Counted from the first letter of the stretch, positions 15,653 to 23,523 are shown. The stretch: 24,451 nucleotides of DNA from BQJU01 sp964015035 (GCA_964015035.1 CAXHCA010000101.1:1-24451); one strand, 5' to 3'. Translations and numbers: made by a program. The notes: generated by a model not told the origin, from the sequence alone.

Positions 15653-16375
15653 TCAGGCCTCTTCTTCCGCTTTGACGAGCAATTGAAATCCATTGCCATG
15701 AATATTGACGATTTCAATGTTTTCGTCCTGTTTGAGGTATTTGCGCAATTTGGTGACAAACACGTCCATGCTGCGCGCGGTGAAGTAATTATCCTCTCCC
15801 CAAATCTTTGTCAATGCTTCAGAACGCGGAAGTATATCGTTCATATACATTGCAAACATACGTAAAAGTTGGGCTTCTTTGGGCGAAAGTTTCGATTTTT
15901 CTTCATCTGAACCACCCAAATCGTAGGTCAAGATACGCAACGGATAATTAAAATGGTATTTTCCGATGCTAAATTCTTTGATTTCGTCTCTTGGATCAGC
16001 TTTTTGCTGGCTGCGTTTCAGAATGGCCTGGATGCGATACAGCAGCTCTTCCGAATTAAACGGCTTGGTGATATAATCATCAGCACCGATTTTGAATCCT
16101 TGTAGCACATCATCCTTCATCGTTTTGGCAGTCAGGAAAATGATGGGCATTTCCATATCTTTTTCGCGAATTTCTTTGGCCAGGGTAAAACCGTCTTTTT
16201 TGGGCATCATCACATCGAAGATACACAAATCATATTGTCCTTTATTATAGCTTTCAAGGCCCATCGCACCGTCAGTAGCGAGGGTTACATCATAATCGTG
16301 CATTTCCAAATAAGACTTCAGTACGTCCCCAAAATTCTGATCATCTTCTACCAATAGGATTTTGTCATTTGCCAT
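15653..16375 (-). CDS. OmpR/PhoB-type response regulator (RprY-like)
   Basis: This is a 240-residue two-component DNA-binding regulator. The receiver domain (4-118) has the acidic pair in 'LLVEDD', the phospho-acceptor Asp54 in 'CIFDVMMPKKDG', Thr82 and the conserved Lys104 in 'DYITKPF'. The C-terminal winged helix (about 135-235) shows 'KLSPKEAQLLRMFAMYMNDILPR', 'TKIWGEDNYFTARSMDVFVTKLRKYL' and 'IVNIHGNGFQLL'. It is closest in my judgement to the RprY type found across Bacteroidota. It lies 75 bp after the histidine kinase gene on the same strand; that gap holds a weak hairpin (CTTACC/GGTAAG). The two must form a sensor-regulator pair. The target genes cannot be read from the sequence. All catalytic residues are present. 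Confidence 0.95.
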   Translation of the reverse strand: MANDKILLVEDDQNFGDVLKSYLEMHDYDVTLATDGAMGLESYNKGQYDLCIFDVMMPKKDGFTLAKEIREKDMEMPIIFLTAKTMKDDVLQGFKIGADDYITKPFNSEELLYRIQAILKRSQQKADPRDEIKEFSIGKYHFNYPLRILTYDLGGSDEEKSKLSPKEAQLLRMFAMYMNDILPRSEALTKIWGEDNYFTARSMDVFVTKLRKYLKQDENIEIVNIHGNGFQLLVKAEEEA

Positions 16376-16450
16376 AATAGATCGTTTTACTTGTTTCCCT
16401 CCGAGCTTACCAGACCAGAATTTTGAGAATCCGGTAAGGGGTGATAAGGG

Positions 16451-17974
16451 TTAATGTTTTGTTTCTACCTGGTAAGGAAAAAAGAGTGCAAAGCTGCTGC
16501 CCTTCCCCGGTTCACTCTTGACGTCGATTTCTCCCTTGTGGGCAGTCATCATGGCTTTTACATAACTCAATCCTAAGCCAAAGCCTTTCACGTCGTGCAG
16601 ATTGCCGGTGTGTACCCGGTAAAATTTATCAAAAATATGTTTGCGCGCTTCCTTGCTCATGCCAATTCCACGGTCCATTACTATAACTTCAACACCGTTG
16701 GCTAGATTGCGCGTGTGCACAGAAATTTCAGGTTTTTCCGGTGAATATTTGTTTGCATTGTCCAATAAATTGTTGATCACATTGGAAATATGCGTCATGT
16801 CTCCTTCCACAACAGGATTAGTGGCTTCCAGTTCGGTACTGACAATGCCATCCTTTTTTTCCACCTGTAGGGTGATGTTTTCCACGGCGTGTTCAATGAT
16901 GTCGTGCAAATTGACCGGAGAAAGCTTGAGGGAGTACTCTCTTTTGTCGATTCTCGCCATTTGCAATACCTTCTCCACCTGATTGTTCATGCGTTTGTTC
17001 TCCTGCTTGATGATACCGGCAAAACGCTGCACTTTGTCTACATTACCCGAAATCATCGGACTGGTAATAGAGTCGGCCGCAAGGGAGATCGTTGCAATTG
17101 GGGTCTTAAATTCGTGGGTCATGTTGTTGATGAAGTCGGTCTTCATCTCGGAAATTTTCTTTTGTTGGAAAATCACCTGAATGGTATAAGCAAAACAAAG
17201 CAGGATAATTGCGGTAAAGAGAATGGTGCCCAGGAAATTGAGCCACAACGAGCTCCAGACCACGCTGGTTTTGGAAGGGAAGTGGATCATTAGCAGGCCG
17301 GGTGAAGCCTGGTCCTCTGGGAAAAGGTGCACCTGATAACCAGAACTAAATAAGTTTTTAAACCCATATTGACCGTCATCCGGTTGGGGCTCCTCCACCA
17401 CATAGTAATTGTCGACGATGACAAAGGATTTGCGGCGCTTGGAAAACACCCCATAGTTGAAGTCCGTATTGATACCCTGATTTTCCAGTTCCTGCCGTAG
17501 CGCTTTATCCAGCTGTTCGAGTTTGATGCGTTCCTCCAGTGGTACAAAATCATTGCGCGTGTTGTACATCATCAGGCGCTGGATTTTTTCATCCCTTTTG
17601 CGTAAGCAATTGGTGCAGATACCAAAATCCAATACATCGGCCATTAGGCGGTCTAGTGCGCCGGGCTGGCCCACCACCTGCTTGAAGGAAAAGTCGACCT
17701 TTCCGCCGTTGACGTTGTTGCTGCCGGCCAATCCTTGCAAATCGCTACTCAGGTAGTTGATCGAATAGCCATTGCCATGTAAATGGAAGGCTTCCCGCTT
17801 TTCATTGTACTCCAAACGGTTGACCACCGCATTTAAGGCATTAAATACATTCTTGTCAAATTTCTCCTCATTGACCTTCATCGATGTTTGTATCAAGCTC
17901 ATCTGTAGCCATACGACACCAATGACAGCCAGGCTCATCAACCCAATTATTGCCCAAATAGCTTTTTTATTCAT
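16451..17974 (-). CDS. Membrane sensor histidine kinase (RprX-like)
   Basis: This 507-residue sensor kinase pairs with the regulator encoded next to it. Transmembrane helices lie at about 7-27 and 240-265, bounding a ~210-residue periplasmic sensor domain with no named fold. That domain contains a CTNC pair (Cys120, Cys123). The dimerisation/phosphoacceptor domain has His287 in 'DFINNMTHEFKTPIATI'. The ATPase domain has the N box 'HISNVINNLLDNANKYSPEKP', G1 'VIVMDRGIGMS', F box 'IFDKFYRVHTGNLHDVKG' and G2 'GFGLGLSYVKAM'. There is no HAMP domain between helix 2 and the His box, as is usual for this RprX-like group. The gene follows nadC by 248 bp and has its own candidate -7 box at 18024. The signal sensed is unknown; the periplasmic cysteines hint at redox or metal but this is inference. 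Confidence 0.93.
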   Translation of the reverse strand: MNKKAIWAIIGLMSLAVIGVVWLQMSLIQTSMKVNEEKFDKNVFNALNAVVNRLEYNEKREAFHLHGNGYSINYLSSDLQGLAGSNNVNGGKVDFSFKQVVGQPGALDRLMADVLDFGICTNCLRKRDEKIQRLMMYNTRNDFVPLEERIKLEQLDKALRQELENQGINTDFNYGVFSKRRKSFVIVDNYYVVEEPQPDDGQYGFKNLFSSGYQVHLFPEDQASPGLLMIHFPSKTSVVWSSLWLNFLGTILFTAIILLCFAYTIQVIFQQKKISEMKTDFINNMTHEFKTPIATISLAADSITSPMISGNVDKVQRFAGIIKQENKRMNNQVEKVLQMARIDKREYSLKLSPVNLHDIIEHAVENITLQVEKKDGIVSTELEATNPVVEGDMTHISNVINNLLDNANKYSPEKPEISVHTRNLANGVEVIVMDRGIGMSKEARKHIFDKFYRVHTGNLHDVKGFGLGLSYVKAMMTAHKGEIDVKSEPGKGSSFALFFPYQVETKH

Positions 17975-18023
17975 CGATATTAGCGTGCAAGATTTTGGAA
18001 ATAATTTTCTACTAGAAACCTTA

Positions 18024-18031
18024 CAAAATTA
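18024..18031 (-). promoter_or_regulatory. Candidate -7 box for the histidine kinase operon
   Basis: TAATTTTG on the minus strand fits TAnnTTTG, 49 bases before the kinase ATG. The nearest TTG upstream (18049-18047) is at 15 bases, closer than the usual 17-23, so only the -7 element is well supported. Confidence 0.4.
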
Positions 18032-18222
18032 GGTATTAACCGAACGCAACAGGATACTTTAACAGACCTTTAACTTTGCGTGAAATTCTTCATCCAACTT
18101 GTTACTAAATACTTACCAATTGTTAAAAACGATATACGTTTGTTGAGATTTAGTAATAAACCTGCTCAATATAACGAAAAAAAAGCATTTATAGTTTGAC
18201 AAAGATCTGACCGGAAAGGGAT

Positions 18223-19110
18223 TTATAAGACCTCATTTGGTGTATCCTTGATCACTTTCAGGCTCAGATCCAGGCTGTGTGCTGAATGGGTCAAGGCCCC
18301 TACTGAAATAAAGTCTACGCCGGTTTTGGCAATGCGCCGAATGGTGTGAATATTGACGCCGCCCGATGCCTCTGTTTCAAACCGCCCATTGATGGTAGCC
18401 AGGGCTTCCTTCAGCAGGGGGAGTTCAAAATTGTCGAGCATAATGCGGGTCACCTTGCCTACGGCGAGTACTTCGTGGAGCTCTACCAAGTTACGGACTT
18501 CGATGGTTACCGGTAGGTTGAGTTGATTGGCCTCTTGATAGGCGGCTACCTGCTCAATGGCCTGACGGATGCCGCCACAAGCATCAATGTGATTGTCCTT
18601 GATCATGATCCAATCGTACAATCCATCTCGGTAATTTTCACAGCCTCCCAAGCGTACGGCCCATTTTTCCAGAAAACGGATGGTTGGGGTGGTTTTGCGC
18701 GTGTCGAGGATGCGCACCGGAAGGTCTTCTACCTCAAATTTAAAGCGGTTGCTCAGCGTCGCAATGCCACTCATACGCTGCATGGTATTGAGTACTACAC
18801 GTTCCACTTTTAGGAGGGCACGGGAATTACATTCTACTTCAAATACCACATCGCCGATATTGATATCACTGCCATCTTCAATTTTGACGTCCACGGTGGC
18901 CGTGGGGTCTACTCGGTGGAAGAAGCGACGGGCTATTTCGATCCCACCAATGACGCCGGGATCTTTCACCAATAAGTGAGCACGGCTCCGCGAATCCGCT
19001 GGAATACAGGCTTGTGAGGTATGATCACCAGTGCGCACATCTTCTTCGAGTGCTTGGGTGATGAAATTTTCAATCAGGTTATCGAGCTGAGGTATTTGTG
19101 TATTTCCCAT
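18223..19110 (-). CDS. nadC: Nicotinate-nucleotide diphosphorylase (carboxylating)
   Basis: This enzyme makes nicotinate mononucleotide from quinolinate and PRPP, releasing CO2, in de novo NAD synthesis. The 295-residue protein shows the open-sandwich start 'FITQALEEDVRTGDHTS', then the barrel with 'ERVVLNTMQRMSGIAT', 'DTRKTTP' (136-142), 'IMIKDNH' (170-174), 'IEVRNLVEL', 'IMLDNF', 'EASGGVNI' and 'DFISVGALTHSA'. The usual GGGxNHR motif reads GGCENYR (155-161): the His that contacts quinolinate in the Mycobacterium enzyme (His161) is Tyr160 here, while the Arg and Lys of the pocket remain. I use the ATG at 19110; a TTG six codons upstream is less likely and would leave a shorter leader from the -7 box at 19155. 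It is upstream of the kinase operon on the same strand. nadA and nadB are not in the window. Confidence 0.94.
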   Translation of the reverse strand: MGNTQIPQLDNLIENFITQALEEDVRTGDHTSQACIPADSRSRAHLLVKDPGVIGGIEIARRFFHRVDPTATVDVKIEDGSDINIGDVVFEVECNSRALLKVERVVLNTMQRMSGIATLSNRFKFEVEDLPVRILDTRKTTPTIRFLEKWAVRLGGCENYRDGLYDWIMIKDNHIDACGGIRQAIEQVAAYQEANQLNLPVTIEVRNLVELHEVLAVGKVTRIMLDNFELPLLKEALATINGRFETEASGGVNIHTIRRIAKTGVDFISVGALTHSAHSLDLSLKVIKDTPNEVL

Positions 19111-19154
19111 TTTTATAAATTTATTCAACTAAGGCTCACTTTTGAAAAGGCGTG

Positions 19155-19162
19155 CAAAGATA
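19155..19162 (-). promoter_or_regulatory. Candidate -7 box for nadC
   Basis: TATCTTTG on the minus strand matches TAnnTTTG, 44 bases before the nadC ATG. No TTG stands at the expected -33 distance, so this rests on the -7 box and its position. Confidence 0.4.
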
Positions 19163-19228
19163 AGAATTTAGCGGTAATGTGCTAATTATCAGAAGGGTTG
19201 GAATGAAAAAGAACGGTTTGGGGGAAAT

Positions 19229-19280
19229 TGGAAGAACTGGACGAATGATGCCATTTTTAGCACCCTTTCCAGTTCTTCCA
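19229..19280. repeat. Perfect 13-bp inverted repeat between the barrel gene and nadC
   Basis: The arm 19229-19241 (TGGAAGAACTGGA) is exactly complementary to 19268-19280, with a 26-base loop. There is no U-tract on either side. On the minus strand it lies 75 bases after the barrel gene and before the nadC -7 box. It may end or stabilise the upstream transcript, or be a target of a repeat-associated process. Confidence 0.6.
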
Positions 19281-19355
19281 TCCAGACGTTGCTTTTTGAT
19301 TGGTCTGAAAATGGTTGATATTCTCAACTAAAAAGAACGGTAGTTCTATTTGGCA

Positions 19356-20090
19356 TTAAAACATTACGCCCAATCGCAGTACGATGGCGCGCACCGTGCC
19401 TTTCGAATCTTCTCTTCTTTCGCCACTCGGTGTGTTTGGATCAAATTCGGTACCGTTATCATCCGTAGCATCAGTGAAGCCGACCTGGAAGCCGAGACCG
19501 CCAATAATACTGGTGTTTTCAGAAATGGTATATTCAATACCGCCTCTGAGCCCCCAGGATAGATTAAGGGCATTGACTTCCTTCTGGATATTGTACTTCT
19601 CTTCGTCCTCGCCATTTTTACCGGGATCTTGGATCGTACCGCGAGCCTGGGTTCTAAAGCCAAACACGATATTGGGCTCCAGGAAATACCGAATATAACC
19701 GAATTCGCGAGTTCGCATCTTCAAACCGGCAGGTATTTCCAGGTATTGAATGTCGTATTTAAGTTTGGTATCTGCCGAAAGGCTGGTCAATGGATCGGGA
19801 AGGTCCGTTTTTTTCCAGTAAGAACCGGCATTGTCATAAAGCAGGGTTCCGCCGGCATTAAAATGGAAACCAATACCGGTGGTAAAGGCATAATTTTCCT
19901 GAAAGTAATATTCTCCAACCATACCCAATTTGATACCCAAATTGGTACCACTGGTATTGATGCGTGAAGAATTGGACGCCATCCAGGAAAATGCCGGACT
20001 AAGCTGAAAGCCAAAACGAATCGTTTCCTGTGCAGTTGCAACCAGGGTAAAGCCCAATAAAAAGGCAGAGATGGCAACAATTTTTTTCAT
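19356..20090 (-). CDS. Outer-membrane beta-barrel (porin-like) protein
   Basis: This 244-residue exported protein begins with a signal peptide (residues 1-20, ending ATAQ). The mature part alternates strands typical of 8- to 10-stranded Bacteroidota outer-membrane barrels: 'IRFGFQLSPAFSWM', 'NLGIKLGMVGEYYF', 'YAFTTGIGFHFN', 'QYLEIPAGLKMRT', 'YFLEPNIVFGFRT', 'SWGLRGGIEYTI', and an aromatic C-terminal strand ending VLRLGVMF. Acidic loops ('PGKNGEDEEK', 'TDATDDNGTEFD') probably face outside. It resembles the OMP_b-brl_2 or PorT-like group in fold, but I do not claim it is PorT. It is divergent from gldB across 73 bp. Function beyond an outer-membrane location is unknown. Confidence 0.82.
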   Translation of the reverse strand: MKKIVAISAFLLGFTLVATAQETIRFGFQLSPAFSWMASNSSRINTSGTNLGIKLGMVGEYYFQENYAFTTGIGFHFNAGGTLLYDNAGSYWKKTDLPDPLTSLSADTKLKYDIQYLEIPAGLKMRTREFGYIRYFLEPNIVFGFRTQARGTIQDPGKNGEDEEKYNIQKEVNALNLSWGLRGGIEYTISENTSIIGGLGFQVGFTDATDDNGTEFDPNTPSGERREDSKGTVRAIVLRLGVMF

Positions 20091-20154
20091 TATTCAACAG
20101 TTTTTTGTGTGACTTGTAGAATATACGCGAATTTGCAGTCCCATATTGTAGACG

Positions 20155-20162
20155 CAAATTTA
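20155..20162 (-). promoter_or_regulatory. Candidate -7 box for the beta-barrel gene
   Basis: TAAATTTG on the minus strand matches TAnnTTTG and lies 64 bases before the barrel gene's ATG. It abuts the first gldB ATG on the other strand, so the two divergent genes would share very compact control. A -33 box is not apparent. Confidence 0.35.
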
Positions 20163-20163
20163 T

Positions 20164-21237
20164 ATGATGATCACTAAAATCCCGCTTTTTAAGGATATGA
20201 GTTGGAAAAAAGCTTTCATTTACAACGCAGTTTTGGCTATTTCGTTCTTTAGTTGCCAATCCGAGGAGCAAAAATACATTCCTGATGTATCGGACATTGC
20301 CGTAGAGGCAGAGATCCGCCGTTTTGAAAAAGACCTCTTTTCCTTAGATACGACAAATCTGGAAATTGGGCTGGAGCAATTGAAAAGCGCCTATCCTGTG
20401 TTTGCCCCGCTGTATTTTGGGCAAATTCTGGGTATTGATGGCGAACGCATCAAGCCAGAGGACGAAACAGCGTATATCGGTGGATTTATTCAACACCCTC
20501 CGATACAGCATTTGTACGACACATGTATGGTGCTCTACGGTAATTTTGAGCCAGTGCAAGCCGAATTTACGCAAGCTTTCAAATACCTGAAGCATTATTT
20601 TCCGGAATTGCCTACTCCGGATGTCACTACTTTTATCTCGGAATACACCGTGGCGGCTTTTATCTATGGAGAAAATTCACTAGCGGTAGGTCTGGACTTT
20701 TTTCTTGGGCCCGAGTACCCTTATCAGGCAATCAACCCTGGTAATCCGGCCTTTTCAGAATATATGACCCGCACTTTTACTCCCGAACACCTGGTTTCCA
20801 AAACCATGAGTGTGCTGGTAGAGGACCTAGTGGGACCGCCATCGGGTGATCGGCTGTTAGATATTATGATCAACAATGGAAAAAAACTCTACCTTTTGGA
20901 TCAATTTTTGCCTTATGCCCCGGATAGCATCAAAATGGAAGTGACCTCCGATCAAATGCAGTGGCTGGATGACAATGAGCTGGAAATGTGGGCTTATCTG
21001 TTGAGTGAAAACTTGCTCTATAGCACCGAGTGGCAAAAGATTCGCAAATTGGTGGATTACAGCCCTAACTCCCCGGGCATGCCCGAGGAAGCTCCGGGCC
21101 GAACAGCCAATTGGGTCGGCTGGCAGATTGTCAAAAAATATATGCGGAATTATCCGCAGACCCGATTGCAAGACCTGATCCAATTGGGGGACGCACAACA
21201 GATTCTGGAAAAATCTCGCTACAAACCCCGAAGGTGA
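20164..21237 (+). CDS. gldB: Gliding motility lipoprotein GldB
   Basis: GldB is a membrane lipoprotein needed for gliding in Flavobacterium and found in many Bacteroidota, including some that do not glide; its exact biochemical role is not settled. The 357-residue product has a lipoprotein signal with Cys31 in 'LAISFFSCQSEE'. Family landmarks follow: 'DIAVEAEIRRFEKDLFSLD', 'YPVFAPLYFGQILG', 'YLKHYFPELPTPDV', 'AVGLDFFLGPEYP', 'NNGKKLYLLDQFLPY', 'LEMWAYLLSENLLYST', 'GRTANWVGWQIVKKYM' and the end 'ILEKSRYKPRR'. An in-frame ATG at 20197 would give a tidier 20-residue lipoprotein signal and may be the true start; I keep the first ATG as the outer limit. The oxygenase gene follows at 82 bp. GldC, often next to GldB in Flavobacteriia, is absent here. 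Confidence 0.9.
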   Translation: MMITKIPLFKDMSWKKAFIYNAVLAISFFSCQSEEQKYIPDVSDIAVEAEIRRFEKDLFSLDTTNLEIGLEQLKSAYPVFAPLYFGQILGIDGERIKPEDETAYIGGFIQHPPIQHLYDTCMVLYGNFEPVQAEFTQAFKYLKHYFPELPTPDVTTFISEYTVAAFIYGENSLAVGLDFFLGPEYPYQAINPGNPAFSEYMTRTFTPEHLVSKTMSVLVEDLVGPPSGDRLLDIMINNGKKLYLLDQFLPYAPDSIKMEVTSDQMQWLDDNELEMWAYLLSENLLYSTEWQKIRKLVDYSPNSPGMPEEAPGRTANWVGWQIVKKYMRNYPQTRLQDLIQLGDAQQILEKSRYKPRR

Positions 21238-21319
21238 AAAAGTTGGTTTGGGGATCATCCAGATTGTGCGGAAAAGTGTTAATTTAGTAATCTTTTTTAG
21301 CGTTATTAAACAAATAAGC

Positions 21320-22273
21320 ATGGCAGAAAGAGTAATACCTGTAGTTGATCTATCTCAATTTGTGCATGGCAGTGCGGAAGAACGTTCGGCATTTGTAGAT
21401 AAGTTGGGCAAGGCATTTCACGAGATTGGTTTTGTAGGAGTGATCAATCACGGCATTCCAAAAGAGCTGATTGATGGTTTTTACAAGGCATCCAATGATT
21501 TTTTTGCCTTACCGGGGTGGATCAAGCAAAATTATGAAATAGCAGGGTTGGCGGGCCAGCGGGGATATACCTCTTTTGGTAAGGAACACGCCAAGCAATC
21601 AGAGGTAGCAGATTTGAAGGAATTTTTTCAAATTGGACAAGAAGTGACCGATGATGACCCCATTCAGGATTATTATCCGGATAATGTAAGGGTAGTGGAG
21701 AAACCTGAATTTACTGATTTGGGCATCAAATTATATAAAGCCTTTGAAAAGGCCGGTGGAGAATTGTTGCGGGCCATTGCCATTCACCTAGGCCTCGATG
21801 AGCAGTATTTTGATGCAAAAATTCACAATGGCAACAGCATTTTGCGGTCCATCTATTATCCGCCAATTAAACAAGAACCCAAGTCGGCTATTCGGGCAGA
21901 ACAGCACGAAGACATCAACTTGATTACGCTTTTAGTGGGGGCTTCTGCCGGAGGGCTGCAATTGCTCAATATGGAAGGAAAGTGGATGGATATCACACCA
22001 GGAGAGGATGAAATCGTGATCAATGTAGGTGATATGTTGCAGCGATTGACCAACAATTATTTGAAATCGACCACGCACCGGGTGGTCAATCCTCCAAAGG
22101 AGAAGTGGCACGAACCTCGATTGTCGATTCCATTTTTCTTGCATCCGCGAAGCCACATGGATTTGAGTAGTTTGGAGAGTTGTGTGACTGAAGAACGGCC
22201 ATTGGCCTACGAGCCAATCACTGCAGGGGAATACCTCGATGAGCGTTTGCGCGAAATTGGATTGAAAAAATAA
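21320..22273 (+). CDS. Isopenicillin N synthase-like 2-oxoglutarate/Fe(II)-dependent oxygenase
   Basis: This 317-residue cytoplasmic enzyme has the two-part architecture of the isopenicillin N synthase/plant dioxygenase family: an N-terminal DIOX_N region ('IPVVDLSQF', 'KAFHEIGFVGVINHGIP') and a C-terminal jelly-roll. The iron ligands are His196 and Asp198 in 'AEQHEDINLITLL' and His253 in 'TTHRVVNPP'. Arg267 and Ser269 in 'RLSIPFF' would bind the 2-oxoglutarate carboxylate. 'YFDAKIHNGNSILRSIYYPP' is also characteristic. I use the ATG at 21320; an upstream in-frame start at 21248 would add 24 hydrophobic, non-family residues and sits 11 bases after the gldB stop. The substrate cannot be told. 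No secondary-metabolite genes lie near, so a general metabolic oxidation is more likely than antibiotic synthesis. Confidence 0.9.
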   Translation: MAERVIPVVDLSQFVHGSAEERSAFVDKLGKAFHEIGFVGVINHGIPKELIDGFYKASNDFFALPGWIKQNYEIAGLAGQRGYTSFGKEHAKQSEVADLKEFFQIGQEVTDDDPIQDYYPDNVRVVEKPEFTDLGIKLYKAFEKAGGELLRAIAIHLGLDEQYFDAKIHNGNSILRSIYYPPIKQEPKSAIRAEQHEDINLITLLVGASAGGLQLLNMEGKWMDITPGEDEIVINVGDMLQRLTNNYLKSTTHRVVNPPKEKWHEPRLSIPFFLHPRSHMDLSSLESCVTEERPLAYEPITAGEYLDERLREIGLKK

Positions 22274-22364
22274 CCTGGGCAGATTAAACCATTAGCATTT
22301 GGATGGATCATAGGCATTACCAAAATGTCTATCCTAAAATGATGCGTCACTGTTGAAAAAGGTG

Positions 22365-22372
22365 TAATTTTG
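22365..22372 (+). promoter_or_regulatory. Candidate -7 box for tatA
   Basis: TAATTTTG matches TAnnTTTG and ends 20 bases before the ATG at 22393. No -33 TTG lies at the expected spacing. The position suggests that tatA is transcribed on its own, apart from the oxygenase gene. Confidence 0.45.
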
Positions 22373-22392
22373 CACCAATAAAATTTTTGATT

Positions 22393-22617
22393 ATGAAAAC
22401 CATATTGTTATTCAACTTTTTTGGTCCGGAGATGCTGGTGATTTTCTTTGCCATTCTGTTGTTGTTCGGGGGCAAGAAAATTCCTGAACTCATGCGTGGT
22501 ATTGGTAAGGGAATCCGCGAGTTCAATACGGCCCGTTCTACTATTGAAAGCGAGTTGAAAGATGGCATGCGCGAAGCTGAACGTAAAGACGAGGAGAAAA
22601 AACGCGAAAACGCCTAA
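22393..22617 (+). CDS. tatA: Sec-independent protein translocase subunit TatA/TatE family
   Basis: This 74-residue protein forms the pore-lining component of the twin-arginine pathway, which moves folded proteins across the inner membrane. It shows the short N-terminus ending FFGPEM, one transmembrane helix (about 12-27), the hinge 'LFGGKKIPELMRGIGKGIREF' as an amphipathic helix, and a highly charged tail ('EAERKDEEKKRENA'). Length and pattern fit TatA/TatE rather than TatB, though in Bacteroidota one TatA-type protein may serve both roles. The start is the ATG at 22393; a TTG two codons upstream is rejected. tatC is not in the window. A strong terminator follows at 22676. Confidence 0.9.
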   Translation: MKTILLFNFFGPEMLVIFFAILLLFGGKKIPELMRGIGKGIREFNTARSTIESELKDGMREAERKDEEKKRENA

Positions 22618-22675
22618 TTCTTCATTGTGGTTTACCTGGGTTTTTTGTAAAAAAAATACCATCTTCCAATAAACG

Positions 22676-22708
22676 AAAGCCCCGTGAGATTCTCACGAGG
22701 CTTTTGTT
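22676..22708. terminator. Intrinsic terminator between tatA and the DUF937 gene
   Basis: The stem 22676-22688 pairs with 22692-22704 (AAAGCC-C-CGTGAG with CTCACG-A-GGCTTTT) through one mismatch and a 3-base loop, running into CTTTTGTTTT on the plus strand. It ends the tatA transcript and, being symmetric with As on the left, may also act for the converging gene. Confidence 0.75.
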
Positions 22709-22777
22709 TTATACTCCGATTAATGCTGGGCTTGAGCACAGTATTGTTCGAAGCGTCTTATCGGCTTGAGCCGAAGC

Positions 22778-23395
22778 TTATTTTCTTCCTTTGAAAAATC
22801 CACCCAGGAATTTGAAACCCATGCTGGCTACATCATCCACGATGCTACCGTCACCGTCGCTGTCGAGGAAACTGGTCACCAGATTCATCGTTGGGTTTTG
22901 AGATTTCTGAGACTGTACCGTACCGGAAAGCAAAGACGCAATGCCACTTACATCCAATCCTTGCTGACGCTTAGTTTGTCCCAATGCGCCCATCAATACA
23001 GGGGCGAGCATAGTCATTAGGCTACCGGTTTTACTGGAATCCAGACCACTCATCTGGCTGATCATATTTACGGCGCCGCTTTGGCGGTCTCCCAAAATGT
23101 GATTGATAATACCAGATCCGTTGAGCATTTTGGGATTGTTGGTCTGTTTATTGCCACTCAACATACCCATAATATCTTCCATTATACTACCATCGTGATC
23201 TTTTTCCAGTGCTTTATCTAGTGATTGAGCCCCTTCAGGAGTCTGTGCGTTTTTGGCTAGGGCACCCATCAATGTAGTCATGATACCGGTGGTTGCCGCA
23301 GCGGTTTGTTCTTTGTCTGCTCCACCAATTTGTTGACTCAATTGGTCAATGAGGTTTTCAGAAATTTGTCCTTGTAAGAGATTCATTAAATCCAT
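22778..23395 (-). CDS. DUF937 domain protein with two EF-hand-like acidic loops
   Basis: This 205-residue soluble protein, with no signal peptide or membrane helix, belongs to the DUF937 (YidB-like) family, whose function is unknown. It is made of short helices rich in Gly, Ser, Gln and Met, with two related halves. Each half carries a calcium-loop-like stretch: DHDGSIMED (66-74) and DSDGDGSIVDD (178-188), each followed by a helix. The middle has 'LMTMLAPVLMGALGQ', a family motif that also appears in looser form near 38-48 ('IMTTLMGALAK'). The C-terminus ends 'FKFLGGFFKGRK'. It is monocistronic, facing tatA across a terminator. Metal binding is inferred from the loops and should not be taken as shown. 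Confidence 0.8.
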   Translation of the reverse strand: MDLMNLLQGQISENLIDQLSQQIGGADKEQTAAATTGIMTTLMGALAKNAQTPEGAQSLDKALEKDHDGSIMEDIMGMLSGNKQTNNPKMLNGSGIINHILGDRQSGAVNMISQMSGLDSSKTGSLMTMLAPVLMGALGQTKRQQGLDVSGIASLLSGTVQSQKSQNPTMNLVTSFLDSDGDGSIVDDVASMGFKFLGGFFKGRK

Positions 23396-23487
23396 AAGAA
23401 TGCGATTTTTTATAATTGGGAAACCCCAGTTTTAAATTAACAATACTAAAATTATCCTTTTAGACGGAGAGATTCAAAAAAGGACAC

Positions 23488-23523
23488 AAAAAAAATACAG
23501 GGCCTTGGTTAAAAGACCCTGTA
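23488..23523 (-). terminator. Intrinsic terminator on the minus strand (distal)
   Basis: TACAGGG (23496-23502) pairs with CCCTGTA (23517-23523); a further 3 bp (CTT/AAG) form inside after a mismatch. On the minus strand the stem runs into eight Ts (23495-23488). It can only end a transcript entering from the right. The gap between this site and the DUF937 start (23396-23487) shows nothing else. Confidence 0.75.

Noticed and set aside
21248..21319. Upstream start for the oxygenase
   Set aside because: The extra 24 residues are hydrophobic and unlike the family, which begins close to the MAERVIPVVDL start.
22761..22774. TCGGC-ttga-GCCGA hairpin as terminator of the DUF937 gene
   Set aside because: Only 5 bp and no U-tract on the minus strand; the hairpin at 22676-22704 is a better candidate.
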